Positions 53,862 to 64,000 of a stretch of DNA of 64,000 bases are shown in pieces. The translations under genes and the position numbers were made by a program. The DNA is from Herbaspirillum sp. DW155 (GTDB lineage: Bacteria > Pseudomonadota > Gammaproteobacteria > Burkholderiales > Burkholderiaceae_D), in assembly GCF_037076565.1 (NCBI RefSeq), contig NZ_AP029028.1, positions 372,001 through 436,000 on the forward strand. The letters run 5' to 3'. Numbering within the stretch: position 1 is the first letter of the stretch; each line of letters begins with the position of its first letter. A model generated the notes under the pieces. That model made no database searches and was not told where the DNA came from. It saw only the letters and a list, made by a program, of their open reading frames with translations.

Positions 53862-54989
53862 TCAGGCCGGATACAGCGCACCGAGCACCCGCAAGCCGCG
53901 CGCGCCCGTCACTGCCGGCAGGTTGCCCGGCAGGCGCAGATCGAAGCGGCGCGCCAGCCACGCGAAGGCCAATGCCTCCACATGCTGCGGCGCTACGCCC
54001 AGTGCTGCGGTCGATTGCACACTCGCGCGGCCCTGCAGTTGTTGCTGCAACAGCCGCATCAGCAACGCATTCTCGGCCCCGCCCCCGCAGACGTAGACCT
54101 GTTGCGCCGCAGGCGCATGCGCGCCGATGGCATCGGCAATGGTGCTGGCCGTGAGCATGGCGAGGGTGGCCTGCACATCTTGCGGTGCAAGCGGCTCGCC
54201 GATGCGCAGCAGCGCGGCCTGCAGCCAGTCGAGGTGGAACAGGTCGCGTCCGGAACTCTTGGGTGGCGGCGCGCGGAAGAAGGGCTCGTCGCGCAATTGC
54301 GCCAGCAGGCCCGCATGCACCTGGCCAGAGGCGCCCCAGTCGCCGTTGGCGTCATAAGCGCGTTGCTGGTGCAGATGAATCCAGCCATCCATGAGCGCAT
54401 TGCCCGGCCCGGTATCGAAGCCGTAAGCGCCGTCTTCCCCGGCCGGCAGGATGCTGATGTTGGCGATGCCGCCGATGTTGACCACGACCCGCGACTGTTC
54501 CGCCGCGCCGAAGAGGGCGCGATGGAAGGCCGGCACCAGCGGCGCCCCCTGGCCGCCTGCGGCCACGTCGCGGCTGCGGAAATCGGCCACGACATCGATG
54601 CCGCACAGCTCGGCCAGCAGCGCCGGGTTGTTGGTCTGGCGCGTGAAGCCCAGTTCGGGACGATGGCGGATGGTTTGTCCATGCACCCCGACCATGCGCA
54701 CCTGCGCCACCGTCTTGCCCGCCTGCAGCAGCAACTGCGCCACGCAATCGGCGTAGTGCACCGCCAGCGCATTGGCGGCCAGGGCTTCGCGTTCGATCTC
54801 GTTGGGGCCGGCCGACTGCAAGGCCATCAGGTCCGCGCGCAGATGCGCCGGGAAGGGGACATAGGCCGCAGCCAGCGTGGCCGAGATGGCCTGGCCGTCA
54901 AACTCTGCCAGCACGCCATCGACGCCATCCAGGCTGGTGCCGGACATCAGGCCGATATACAACAGGGAAGAACCGTAAGAATCGTTCAT
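53862..54989 (-). CDS. anmK: anhydro-N-acetylmuramic acid kinase
   Basis: 375 aa; phosphorylates and opens 1,6-anhydroMurNAc during cell-wall recycling. Family motifs: LYIGLMSGTSLDGVD at the N-terminus, GVHGQTIRHRP, VVNIGGIANISIL and FDTGPGNALMD. The ATG at 54989 (MNDSYGSS) is preferred over an upstream in-frame start at 55046. It lies next to the M23 peptidase on the same strand. Confidence 0.96.
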   Translation of the reverse strand: MNDSYGSSLLYIGLMSGTSLDGVDGVLAEFDGQAISATLAAAYVPFPAHLRADLMALQSAGPNEIEREALAANALAVHYADCVAQLLLQAGKTVAQVRMVGVHGQTIRHRPELGFTRQTNNPALLAELCGIDVVADFRSRDVAAGGQGAPLVPAFHRALFGAAEQSRVVVNIGGIANISILPAGEDGAYGFDTGPGNALMDGWIHLHQQRAYDANGDWGASGQVHAGLLAQLRDEPFFRAPPPKSSGRDLFHLDWLQAALLRIGEPLAPQDVQATLAMLTASTIADAIGAHAPAAQQVYVCGGGAENALLMRLLQQQLQGRASVQSTAALGVAPQHVEALAFAWLARRFDLRLPGNLPAVTGARGLRVLGALYPA

Positions 54990-55069
54990 GGCAGGCAGGG
55001 CAGAAAAAGAAAGGGCGGCCGCTGATTCTACAGCGGCCGCCCCCACAGGCGATACGTGACAGCCGCCGT

Positions 55070-56467
55070 TTATTTGGCCGCCGCCAGCTTCACATCGGTT
55101 GCACCCGGCACGCGCAGCATGACCATGCGGTGCTGCATGTCGGCCGCCACTGCGCGGAAGCGCTGCAACTGCGGGCCGGTCAGCGCCTGGTTGTTGGGCA
55201 CGTCCACCGACAGCGGGTCGCGCGGCTGGTTGTTGACGCGGAATTCGTAATGCAGGTGCGGCCCGGTGGCCCAGCCGGTCATGCCGACGAAACCGATCAC
55301 GTCGTTCTGGCTGACCTTCATGCCCTTCCTGATATTGGGCGCGAAGCGGCTCATGTGGCCGTAGGCGGTGGAGTAGCCGCTCCAGTGCTTGATGATGACG
55401 ATGTTGCCGTAGCCATTCTGCTGGCCCACGAAATCGACCACGCCGTCAGCGGCTGCGTGGATGGGGGTGCCGGTGGGGGCCGCAAAGTCCACGCCGGTGT
55501 GCTGCTTCCACTTGCCCAGGATGGGATGCAGGCGCATCGAGAAGCCGGACGAGATACGGGTGAAGGCCAGGGGCGACTTCAAGAAAGCCTTCTTGAGCGA
55601 CTTGCCGTCGAAGGCATAGTAGCCACCGCCGCCGGTCTTGCTGGCCGGGTCGCTGAACCACACGGCCTGGTAGCGGTTGCCGGCATTGTCGAATTCACCG
55701 GCCAGCACGCGCCCGGTACGTACCAGATCGCCGTTCTGGTAGTAGGTCTCGTAGACCACGTTGAAGCGGTCACCCCGGCGCAGGTCGGAGGCGAAGTTGA
55801 TGTTGGTGGCGAACATGTCCACCAGTTGCATGGCGATCGCATCGGGGATCTGCGCGGCATCGGTGGCGGCAAAGAGCGAGGAGAAGATGGTGCCGGCGCG
55901 CATTTCCACGCGGCGTTCCAGCACGGCGGGCTGGGCTTGGGCGGTGAACTTGCCGTCCTGGCGCGAGATCACCAGGTTCTTGGGGGTGTCGCTGCCGTCA
56001 TCCAGCGTGGCCGACAGCCTGATGAGCTCACCGTTGTCGTCGGTCTGGGCCACCACGCGCTTGCCGGCGCGCAGTTGCATCACCGTGCGCGCCAGGGTAT
56101 CGGACTTGATGAAGGCGGCGGCCTCGGCGTCATCCACGCCCAGGCGGTTGAGCAGGGTGGCCAGGGTGTCGCCGCTGCGCACCTTCTCTTCATTGACGTA
56201 ATACTGCGAGCGTTCCTCCAGCGCACTGATCTGCTGTTGCAGGTCGGGCAGGGCCAGTTCCTTGGAAATCGGGTTGACCGGGGCATCGCGCAGGTCAGGT
56301 TCGGCCGGCGCGAAGCCGGCGGCGCCGATGGTGAAGGCGGCCAGGAAGAGGGCGCTGGCGCCGATGATGCGGGTCTTGGGCGAGGAGGCGGCGACTTTGT
56401 GGTGGCAGGACTGCAACGCGGAGAAGCACTGGGACCAGACGTGCTTGAGTTTATCTTGTGGGAACAT
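55070..56467 (-). CDS. M23 family (LytM) metallopeptidase
   Basis: 465-aa murein endopeptidase of the MepM type. An N-terminal membrane/signal segment (about 34-52) is followed by a LysM/OapA-like region (about 94-160). The C-terminal LytM domain has its zinc ligands in HTGVDF and HLHYEF, both intact, so it should be catalytically active. It would cleave peptide cross-links during wall growth. It lies upstream of anmK with 80 bp between, and is divergent from tyrS, the usual betaproteobacterial order. Confidence 0.93.
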   Translation of the reverse strand: MFPQDKLKHVWSQCFSALQSCHHKVAASSPKTRIIGASALFLAAFTIGAAGFAPAEPDLRDAPVNPISKELALPDLQQQISALEERSQYYVNEEKVRSGDTLATLLNRLGVDDAEAAAFIKSDTLARTVMQLRAGKRVVAQTDDNGELIRLSATLDDGSDTPKNLVISRQDGKFTAQAQPAVLERRVEMRAGTIFSSLFAATDAAQIPDAIAMQLVDMFATNINFASDLRRGDRFNVVYETYYQNGDLVRTGRVLAGEFDNAGNRYQAVWFSDPASKTGGGGYYAFDGKSLKKAFLKSPLAFTRISSGFSMRLHPILGKWKQHTGVDFAAPTGTPIHAAADGVVDFVGQQNGYGNIVIIKHWSGYSTAYGHMSRFAPNIRKGMKVSQNDVIGFVGMTGWATGPHLHYEFRVNNQPRDPLSVDVPNNQALTGPQLQRFRAVAADMQHRMVMLRVPGATDVKLAAAK

Positions 56468-56710
56468 GCAAACCGAATACGTTAAAATCTGACGTTTCCG
56501 TGGCCGATGGCGGGTATGGCTGCAATGCGGCGTTTCCTGTCCCCTTCGCCGTGTTGCGCCCGCGAAACATCGCCTACGGGTCGAGAACGTTTTCCTGCTG
56601 CTGAGCTTCTGAGGCCGCGTCCTGGCGCTGGGCAGAAAAAACGAAGTCGGAATTATAGCAACACGATTTAGCGGTCCTGTCCTACAAAAGCCTATTTTTT
56701 AGTTATATCG

Positions 56711-57967
56711 ATGAACGCCGATCAGTCCACCTCTCCCGCCGCCGCAGCTCCTTCCCGTTTGCCCCTCACCGACAAGGTGCAGGAGGCCCTGACCATCACC
56801 AAGCGCGGTATCGATGAGTTGCTCATCGAAAGCGAATTTGCGCAAAAGCTGGCGCGCGCCGAGCAAAGTGGACAGCCGCTGCGCATCAAGCTGGGCCTGG
56901 ACCCGACCGCACCTGACCTGCACCTGGGCCACACGGTGGTGTTGAACAAGATGCGCCAGCTGCAGAACCTGGGCCACCAGGTGATCTTCCTGATCGGCGA
57001 CTTCACCTCCATGATCGGCGACCCGTCCGGCCGCAATGCGACCCGTCCGCCGCTGTCGCGCGAGCAGATCGAGGTCAACGCCAAGACTTATTTTGCCCAG
57101 GCCAGCCTGGTGCTGGACCCGAGCAAGACCGAGATCCGCTACAACTCCGAATGGTGCGATGCCCTGGGCAGCCGCGGCATGATCCAGCTGGCCTCGCGCT
57201 ACACGGTGGCGCGCATGATGGAGCGCGATGACTTCACCAAGCGCTTCAAGGAAGGCACGCCGATCTCGGTGCATGAATTCCTCTATCCGCTGATGCAAGG
57301 CTACGACTCGGTGGCCCTGAAGTCCGATCTGGAACTGGGCGGCACCGACCAGAAATTCAATCTGCTGGTGGGCCGCGAACTGCAGAAGGACTTCGGCCAG
57401 GAACCGCAGTGCATCCTGACCATGCCGCTGCTGGAAGGTCTGGACGGCGTGGAAAAGATGTCCAAGTCCAAGGGCAACTACATCGGCATCACCGAACCGG
57501 CCAACACTATGTTCGCCAAGGTGATGAGCATTTCCGACGTGATGATGTGGCGCTACTACGAGTTGCTGTCCTTCCGTTCCATTGCCGAGATCGCCGGCTT
57601 CAAGGCCGAGGTCGAAGCCGGCAAGAATCCGCGCGACATCAAGGTGGCGCTGGCCCAGGAAATCGTCGCCCGCTTCCACTCGCAGCAGGCCGCCGAAGAT
57701 GCGCTGGCCGACTTCGTGAACCGCTCCAAGGGCGGCATCCCGGACGATATCCCGGAAGTCTCGCTGACCGGCGCCCCGCTGGGCATCGGCCAGTTGTTGA
57801 AGCAAGCCAACCTGTGCGCCTCCACCTCGGAAGCGCTGCGCATGGTCGAGCAGGGCGGCGTGCGCATCGATGGCACCGTCATCAGCGACAAGGGTTTGAA
57901 GGTCGAGGCCGGCCAGTGCGTGGTGCAGGTGGGCAAGCGCAAGTTCGCCCGCGTCACCCTGGCGTAA
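56711..57967 (+). CDS. tyrS: tyrosyl-tRNA synthetase
   Basis: 418-aa class I synthetase. The HIGH motif reads HLGH (residues 71-74), and KMSKS is present as [12 protein letters not shown]-terminal S4-like RNA-binding domain ends the protein ([18 protein letters not shown]). The length and HLGH motif fit the TyrRZ subgroup. Twelve bases separate it from dtd. Confidence 0.97.
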   Translation: MNADQSTSPAAAAPSRLPLTDKVQEALTITKRGIDELLIESEFAQKLARAEQSGQPLRIKLGLDPTAPDLHLGHTVVLNKMRQLQNLGHQVIFLIGDFTSMIGDPSGRNATRPPLSREQIEVNAKTYFAQASLVLDPSKTEIRYNSEWCDALGSRGMIQLASRYTVARMMERDDFTKRFKEGTPISVHEFLYPLMQGYDSVALKSDLELGGTDQKFNLLVGRELQKDFGQEPQCILTMPLLEGLDGVEKMSKSKGNYIGITEPANTMFAKVMSISDVMMWRYYELLSFRSIAEIAGFKAEVEAGKNPRDIKVALAQEIVARFHSQQAAEDALADFVNRSKGGIPDDIPEVSLTGAPLGIGQLLKQANLCASTSEALRMVEQGGVRIDGTVISDKGLKVEAGQCVVQVGKRKFARVTLA

Positions 57968-57979
57968 GCTGGAGCGCGC

Positions 57980-58462
57980 ATGATCGCTCTCTTGCAGCGG
58001 GTCAGCCAGGCCGCCGTGGTGGTGGAGGGCCAGACCCTGGGCGCCATCGGCACCGGGCTGATGGTGCTGGTCTGCGCCGAGCGCCATGACACCGTGGCCG
58101 AAGCCGATGCCTTGTTGAAGAAGCTGCTGGCCTATCGCGTCTTCGGCGACGAGGCCGGCAAGATGAATCGCAGTGTTGCCGATGTGCAAGGCGGCCTGCT
58201 GCTGATCCCGCAATTCACGCTGGCGGCCGATACCAATTCGGGCACGCGACCGTCCTTCACCCCGGCGGCGGCACCGGAACTGGGACGGCAATTGTTCGAT
58301 CACTTCGTGGCACAGGCGCGTGCGCGTCACGGGCAGGAACGGGTGGGCACAGGGTGCTTTGGAGCCGATATGAAGGTTTCTCTCACCAACGACGGCCCGG
58401 TGACCTTCTGGCTGCAGATCAGGCCCAAGGTGCCGGCGCCCGATATGAACGTTGCTGTATAA
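57980..58462 (+). CDS. dtd: D-aminoacyl-tRNA deacylase
   Basis: 160 aa. It removes D-amino acids from mischarged tRNAs, notably D-Tyr-tRNA, which fits its place directly after tyrS. The cross-subunit motifs SQFTLAADT(N) and NDGPVTF are conserved ([28 protein letters not shown]). A GGAG lies seven bases before the ATG. Confidence 0.96.
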   Translation: MIALLQRVSQAAVVVEGQTLGAIGTGLMVLVCAERHDTVAEADALLKKLLAYRVFGDEAGKMNRSVADVQGGLLLIPQFTLAADTNSGTRPSFTPAAAPELGRQLFDHFVAQARARHGQERVGTGCFGADMKVSLTNDGPVTFWLQIRPKVPAPDMNVAV

Positions 58463-58538
58463 ATCTCATCCCGGCATTGAAGCCCGTGGGCGTGGCCCCA
58501 AATGGATTCGTACTGCGTGTTGAATGTGGCCTTACTTT

Positions 58539-58551
58539 AGGAGGTGATATG
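58539..58551 (+). promoter_or_regulatory. extended Shine-Dalgarno sequence of the PEBP-like gene
   Basis: AGGAGGTGAT directly abuts the ATG at 58549 and is complementary over 10 bases to the 3' end of 16S rRNA. The AGGAGG core is only four bases from the start codon, an unusually long and close site. Confidence 0.8.
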
Positions 58552-59196
58552 AAATTCTGGAGCGATTCTTTCAAGGACGGTGCCAACATCCCCGGCGAGT
58601 TCGCCTTTGCGGTGATGGACCCCAAGACCCACGTGGCCCTGTCTGCCAATCGCAATCCGCACTTCGCCTGGAGCGACCTGCCGGCCGGCACCCGGTCGCT
58701 GGCGCTGGTGGTGCATGATCCCGACGTGCCCTCGCGCGGCGACGATGTGAACCAGGAAGGCAAGACCGTGCCGCTGGAACTGCCGCGGGTGGATTTCTAT
58801 CACTGGACCCTGGTCGACATTCCAGCCAATGTCAGCGAGATCAAGGCCGGTCAGTTCAGCAATGGCGTGACCGCACGCGGCAAGCCGGGCCCGGCGGTGC
58901 TGGGCGACGTGATGCCGGGCGCGCGCCAGGGCATCAATGACTACACCGGCTGGTTTGCCGGCGACGGCGACATGCGCGGCGACTACTTCGGCTACGACGG
59001 TCCCTGCCCGCCGTGGAACGATGCGCTGGTGCACCGCTACATCTTCACCCTCTATGCACTGGACGTGGAACAGCTGCCGGTGTCCGGCAACCTGGAAGGT
59101 TCGGTGGTGGTCACGGCGCTGCGCGACCATGTGCTGGAACAGGCTTCGATCACCGGCCTGTACACCCTCAACCCCAACGCGGTACCGCGTAGCTGA
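58549..59196 (+). CDS. YbhB/YbcL (PEBP, Raf-kinase-inhibitor-like) family protein
   Basis: 215 aa, cytosolic (no signal peptide). Family motifs include NPHFAWSDLPAGTRSLALVVHDPDVPS, DFYHWTLVDIPA and YDGPCPPWNDALVHRY. Bacterial homologues bind phospholipids or small anions; their role is unclear. The start is fixed by the strong ribosome-binding site. It follows dtd after 86 bp and precedes the phosphatase gene by 9 bp. Confidence 0.92.
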   Translation: MKFWSDSFKDGANIPGEFAFAVMDPKTHVALSANRNPHFAWSDLPAGTRSLALVVHDPDVPSRGDDVNQEGKTVPLELPRVDFYHWTLVDIPANVSEIKAGQFSNGVTARGKPGPAVLGDVMPGARQGINDYTGWFAGDGDMRGDYFGYDGPCPPWNDALVHRYIFTLYALDVEQLPVSGNLEGSVVVTALRDHVLEQASITGLYTLNPNAVPRS

Positions 59197-59205
59197 ACTG
59201 CCCGC

Positions 59206-59850
59206 ATGACCGACATCCTGCTGATCCGCCACGGCGAAACCGACTGGAACGTGGACAAGCGCCTGCAAGGGCATATCGACATCGGCCTCAATGCCGCGGG
59301 CCGGCGCCAGGTGCTGGCGTTGGGCGAGGCGCTGGCGGGGGAGGGCATCGATGCCGTCTTCGCCAGCGACCTGCAGCGCGCCCGCGATACCGCGCAGGCC
59401 GTGGCGGACGCGGCGGGGTTGTCCGTGCAGATCGACGCGGGTTTGCGCGAGCGCTGCTACGGGGCCTTCGAGGGATTGCGTCATGTGGAGATCGAGGCGC
59501 GTTATCCCGAGGCCTATCGACAGTGGAAGGCGCGCGAGCCGGACTTCCGTTATCCGGCCGGCGAGCGCATCGCCGAGACCATGCGCGAATTCTATGAACG
59601 CTCGGTAGCGGCCATGCAGCGCGTGCTGGCCACGGGCCGCTATCGCAAGGTGGCCATCGTCACCCACGGCGGCGTGCTGGAATGCGTTCATCACTGGGCC
59701 AGCCAGAGCTCCTTCGCCCAGCCGCGCAGCTTCGACATCTTCAACGCCAGCGTCAACCGCCTGCACTGGGATGGCCAGCGCGCCCATATCCGCTCCTGGG
59801 GCGAGATCGGACATCTCCAGCGGGAGACGCTGGATGAGGTGGATCGCTAG
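59206..59850 (+). CDS. histidine phosphatase family protein (GpmB-like)
   Basis: 214 aa. The phosphohistidine motif is RHGE (LLIRHGETDWN), and the second catalytic histidine is in VTHGGVLE. It belongs to the phosphoglycerate-mutase-like superfamily, but sequence does not separate mutases from broad phosphatases. It is closely spaced after the PEBP-like gene, so the two are likely co-transcribed. Confidence 0.92.
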   Translation: MTDILLIRHGETDWNVDKRLQGHIDIGLNAAGRRQVLALGEALAGEGIDAVFASDLQRARDTAQAVADAAGLSVQIDAGLRERCYGAFEGLRHVEIEARYPEAYRQWKAREPDFRYPAGERIAETMREFYERSVAAMQRVLATGRYRKVAIVTHGGVLECVHHWASQSSFAQPRSFDIFNASVNRLHWDGQRAHIRSWGEIGHLQRETLDEVDR

Positions 59851-60009
59851 CGCCCGCCTTCCCTTGCCCGGCATCAACCTGAGAGGTTCGCTGTCGGCCC
59901 AGGATGACGGAATTTCCTGTGCGGTGATATTTGCCATTGGCATTTCACCAACAATCAAAGCTGCCCAATAAATAATCAGCCTCAAAGATGTAACCGCGCC
60001 CGATTCTTG

Positions 60010-60039
60010 TTGGGCGGGCCCCGGCAATCGCGCTAAAAT
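60010..60039 (+). promoter_or_regulatory. candidate promoter of dusB-fis
   Basis: TTGGGC (60010-60015), an 18-bp spacer and TAAAAT (60034-60039), 35 bp before the dusB GTG. The 224-bp gap after the phosphatase gene contains no gene. Confidence 0.4.
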
Positions 60040-60074
60040 AGCGCCCTTCCCCGAACCTCCCCCTGATCCACGTC

Positions 60075-61094
60075 GTGAACATTGGGCCCTATTCCCTGCG
60101 CAACAACGTGTTCGTCGCCCCCATGGCGGGTGTGACCGACCGACCGTTCCGCCAGCTGTGCAAGCAGCTGGGGGCGGGGTATGCCGTGTCCGAAATGGCG
60201 GCGTCCGATCCGCGGTTGTGGCAGAGCGAGAAGACTTCGCGGCGCATCAACCACGATGGCGAGATGGAACCCAAGGCGGTGCAGATCGCCGGAGCCGATC
60301 CTGCCATGCTGGCCGATTGCGCGAAGTACAACGTCGAACGCGGCGCGCAGATCATCGACATCAACATGGGTTGCCCGGTCAAGAAGGTCTGCAACAGCTG
60401 GTGCGGTTCGGCCCTGCTGCAGGACGAGGAACTGGTGGCGCGCATCCTGGACGCGGTGGTGTCGGCGGTGGACGTGCCGGTGACGCTGAAATTTCGCACC
60501 GGCTGGAACCGCGCCAACAAGAACGCTCTCAAGATCGCCGCCCGCGCCGAAGCCGCCGGCATCGCCATGCTCACCCTGCATGGCCGTACCCGCGCCGACG
60601 GCTACAGCGGCGAAGCGGAATACGACACCATCGCCGCCGTCAAGGCGGCCGTGAAGATTCCGGTGGTGGCCAATGGCGACATCACCACGCCCGAGAAGGC
60701 GCGCGAAGTGTTGCGCATTACCGGCGCCGATGCCGTCATGATCGGCCGCGCCGCACAAGGACGGCCCTGGATCTTCCGCGAGATCGACCACTTCCTGCGT
60801 ACCGGTGAACATCTGCCGGCACCGCTGGTGAGCGAAGTGGAGCACCTCATGGCCGAACATCTGCAAGCCCACTACGCCTTCTATGGCGACTACCTGGGCG
60901 TGCGCACGGCGCGCAAGCACATCGGCTGGTATGTGCGCGACCTGCCGGGCGGCGAGCAGTTCCGCCGCAGCATGAACCGCATCGAAGACTGCGACCAGCA
61001 GTTGCAGGCGGTGCGGCAGTTCTTTGCCGCTCAGGCCGTGCATGGCGAACGCCTGCAATACGGACTGGCCGACGAGGTGCCGCTGGCTGCCTGA
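60075..61094 (+). CDS. dusB: tRNA-dihydrouridine synthase B
   Basis: 339-aa FMN enzyme that reduces uridines in tRNA. The N-terminus (IGPYSLRNNVFVAPMAGVTDRPFR) and the catalytic-Cys region (DINMGCPVKKVCNSWCGSALL) identify DusB. The start is GTG at 60075. It is followed by fis, the conserved dusB-fis arrangement of proteobacteria. Confidence 0.96.
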   Translation: MNIGPYSLRNNVFVAPMAGVTDRPFRQLCKQLGAGYAVSEMAASDPRLWQSEKTSRRINHDGEMEPKAVQIAGADPAMLADCAKYNVERGAQIIDINMGCPVKKVCNSWCGSALLQDEELVARILDAVVSAVDVPVTLKFRTGWNRANKNALKIAARAEAAGIAMLTLHGRTRADGYSGEAEYDTIAAVKAAVKIPVVANGDITTPEKAREVLRITGADAVMIGRAAQGRPWIFREIDHFLRTGEHLPAPLVSEVEHLMAEHLQAHYAFYGDYLGVRTARKHIGWYVRDLPGGEQFRRSMNRIEDCDQQLQAVRQFFAAQAVHGERLQYGLADEVPLAA

Positions 61095-61274
61095 GGCAGT
61101 CCGGCAAGAGAGCAGCACGTACGGCAGGACAGGGTATCGGATGCGCCGGCCCCGGTAGCAACGGCGGGCGCAATTGATCAACAACATGGCTTCATCATGC
61201 AGCAGCGCGCCCAGGGGGAAAACGGCGCGTTGGATTTGCGGGGTGGCGCCGACAAGAACAGAAGCAGCAGAGCA

Positions 61275-61508
61275 ATGAGCAAAGAAAGTATTGAGGATGT
61301 CGTCAAGAAGAGCCTGGAAAAATATTTCCGGGATCTGGGTGAACAGCTGCCCACCAATGTCTACGACATGGTGCTGGCCACGGTCGAAAAACCGGTCTTC
61401 GAGACCGTGATGGCGCGTGCCGAGGGCAATCAGTCCCAGGCCGCCGAGATCCTCGGCATCAACCGCAACACGCTGCGCAAGAAGCTGCAGCAGCACGGCC
61501 TGCTGTAG
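61275..61508 (+). CDS. fis: Fis-family DNA-binding protein
   Basis: 77 aa. The C-terminal helix-turn-helix (GNQSQAAEILGINRNTLRKKL) is typical of Fis/NtrC C-termini, and the N-terminal half forms the dimerisation helices. In gammaproteobacteria Fis bends DNA and regulates stable-RNA genes; the betaproteobacterial protein is shorter. The ATG at 61275 gives the family start, while an in-frame ATG at 61197 would add 26 unconserved residues. It lies downstream of dusB. Confidence 0.92.
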   Translation: MSKESIEDVVKKSLEKYFRDLGEQLPTNVYDMVLATVEKPVFETVMARAEGNQSQAAEILGINRNTLRKKLQQHGLL

Positions 61509-61616
61509 CCGCCACCGTCCTTGCCGGCGCGCCAGTGAGGGCGTCGGGAGGGTGCGCGGATGCAGCTTCCTTCCACGGTTTTTCAGGTTTCCTTTTCCTT
61601 ACCAGTCTTGCCTACC

Positions 61617-63188
<1,572 letters not shown>

Positions 63189-63210
63189 TTGCGGCTTGCT
63201 CCAAAAAATG

Positions 63211-63237
63211 ACGCCCGGCTTCATGCCGGGCGTTTTT
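63211..63237 (+). terminator. terminator after purH
   Basis: A 9-bp perfect stem (ACGCCCGGC/GCCGGGCGT) with a TTCAT loop and a T-run, 22 bases past the purH stop. Confidence 0.87.
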
Positions 63238-63269
63238 GTTGGTGGCGCGTGCGCCGCTGCAGGCTGGTT

Positions 63270-64000
63270 TCAGCTGTCCTCGGTGATGAATCCTTCATGC
63301 AGGGCAATGCGCGTCATCGCGGCTTCAAAACGCTGGCGCGATTCCGAGGTCAGCTGCTGCAGGTATTGATGCAATTGCGCGTCAGCCACATTGCGGTTGG
63401 CGCACTGGGCGCTGTAGCGCTCGAACTGCGACAGCTGCATCAGCAGCTCGGCCACGTGGCGCGGGCATTCGCACGCCACCGTGGTGGACTGGTTGGCGAA
63501 GGCGATCAGTTCGTTGTCGTCCCAGCGGCGCGCCGGCAGGGCCGTGGCGGCTTCCTCCTCCGCGCGTGCGGGCAGGGACAGCGCCGCCAGGCCGCGCAGC
63601 CATTGCAGGATCACCACGTCCGGCTGCGGCGCGCGCAACAGGCTGATGCCCACCGTCGCCAGCGTCTCGCACACGGCCTCGCTGGCAAATCCATACAGCA
63701 CCGCCATCGGCAGCCCGCTCAGGGCCGGTGCCGAACTCTCCAAGGCGCCCAGCCAGCCGGCATGCAATTGCGGCTCGTGCAGCAGCAGGGCATCCACTTC
63801 TTCGCGTTTTAGGGCCATGGCCGCCTGTTCGATGTTCTCGAACGGTCCCAGCAATTGCAGCGGACGGCCCAGGCGCTGCAGCAGGCCCGGCTTGTCCAGC
63901 CGCTGCGCCAGCGTGGAGCCGATCACGGCCAGGCGCCACTGGCCTTGCGCGGCCTCCGGCGGCGTCGGCCTGGCCGCATGCAGTTCGGCATGGGTGGCGG
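63270..64000 (-). CDS. sensor half of a probable MerR-family regulator (5' end outside window)
   Basis: At least 242 codons are open to the window edge, so the N-terminus is missing. The visible part begins with a Pro/Ala linker and a domain like a cobalamin-binding-type fold without an obvious cofactor site (QWRLAVIGSTLAQRL ... EEVDALLLHEPQL). It ends with a helical region (RRWDDNELIAFANQSTTVACECPRHVAELLMQLSQFERYSAQCANR) that resembles the C-termini of long MerR regulators in Burkholderiales, by recollection. A DNA-binding domain would lie beyond 64000. A GTG at 63926 could be mistaken for a start, but the frame continues upstream without a stop. Confidence 0.5.
   Translation of the reverse strand, partial: ATHAELHAARPTPPEAAQGQWRLAVIGSTLAQRLDKPGLLQRLGRPLQLLGPFENIEQAAMALKREEVDALLLHEPQLHAGWLGALESSAPALSGLPMAVLYGFASEAVCETLATVGISLLRAPQPDVVILQWLRGLAALSLPARAEEEAATALPARRWDDNELIAFANQSTTVACECPRHVAELLMQLSQFERYSAQCANRNVADAQLHQYLQQLTSESRQRFEAAMTRIALHEGFITEDS

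Overview
The window is a GC-rich (about 60-65 %) chromosomal segment from a betaproteobacterium. The best fit is Oxalobacteraceae, probably Herbaspirillum. This is inferred from gene order (ispB / rplU-rpmA-obgE-proB; CNP1-like-rppH / proS; accC-accB with prmA and aroQ; tyrS-dtd; dusB-fis-purH), the 87-residue second IF-1, the twin ATP-cone NrdA, and two Lys/Ala-rich histone H1-like proteins. It is mostly core housekeeping DNA with a few accessory insertions.

Layout. 1-6346: one operon with a polyamine-type ABC importer (ATPase, two permeases, binding protein) wrapped around a three-subunit HcnABC / opine / D-hydroxyproline-type flavin-iron-sulfur dehydrogenase, closed by a terminator. 6461-7355: infA behind a good promoter and a roughly 260-nt leader, plus a small unknown gene. 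7409-8433: a divergent winged-helix regulator / membrane protein pair. 8929-13763: a four-gene cluster of exported proteins of unknown role whose last member is a CsgG/FlgT-like lipoprotein. It abuts an IS21-like remnant and tRNA-Pro(CGG), and it is the best candidate here for an undescribed system. 14268-25103: ispB, rplU-rpmA-obgE-proB, a CNP1-like gene, rppH, proS, a small exported protein, a SWIB/H1-like protein and ffh. 25449-28065: a nitrate/sulfonate-type ABC importer lying between ffh and ypjD. 28201-29920: ypjD, a PP0621-like protein and ampD. 29948-34686: nrdA-nrdB with a candidate NrdR-controlled promoter, a long structured leader and an intercistronic hairpin. 35190-36869: a tandem-repeat H1-like protein and a YggT protein.

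36955-44651 (mostly minus strand): an exported peroxiredoxin, a PfkB kinase, a DUF3426 zinc-ribbon protein, prmA, accC, accB, aroQ, a TlpA-like protein and a nucleotidyltransferase-like protein. 44727-53749 (plus): mpl, an esterase, ubiC, an RNB nuclease, a TonB-like protein, aroE, mtgA, corA and a glycine-zipper lipoprotein. 53862-56467 (minus): anmK and an M23 peptidase. 56711-63188 (plus): tyrS, dtd, a PEBP-like protein, a histidine phosphatase and dusB-fis-purH. The right edge cuts a minus-strand gene that looks like the sensor half of a MerR-type regulator.

Themes: cell-wall synthesis, recycling and remodelling (mpl, ampD, anmK, mtgA, M23 peptidase), translation (infA, rplU, rpmA, proS, tyrS, dtd, prmA, dusB), dNTP and purine supply, and chromatin-like proteins. 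No CRISPR array, intact insertion sequence, prophage or rRNA operon was seen.
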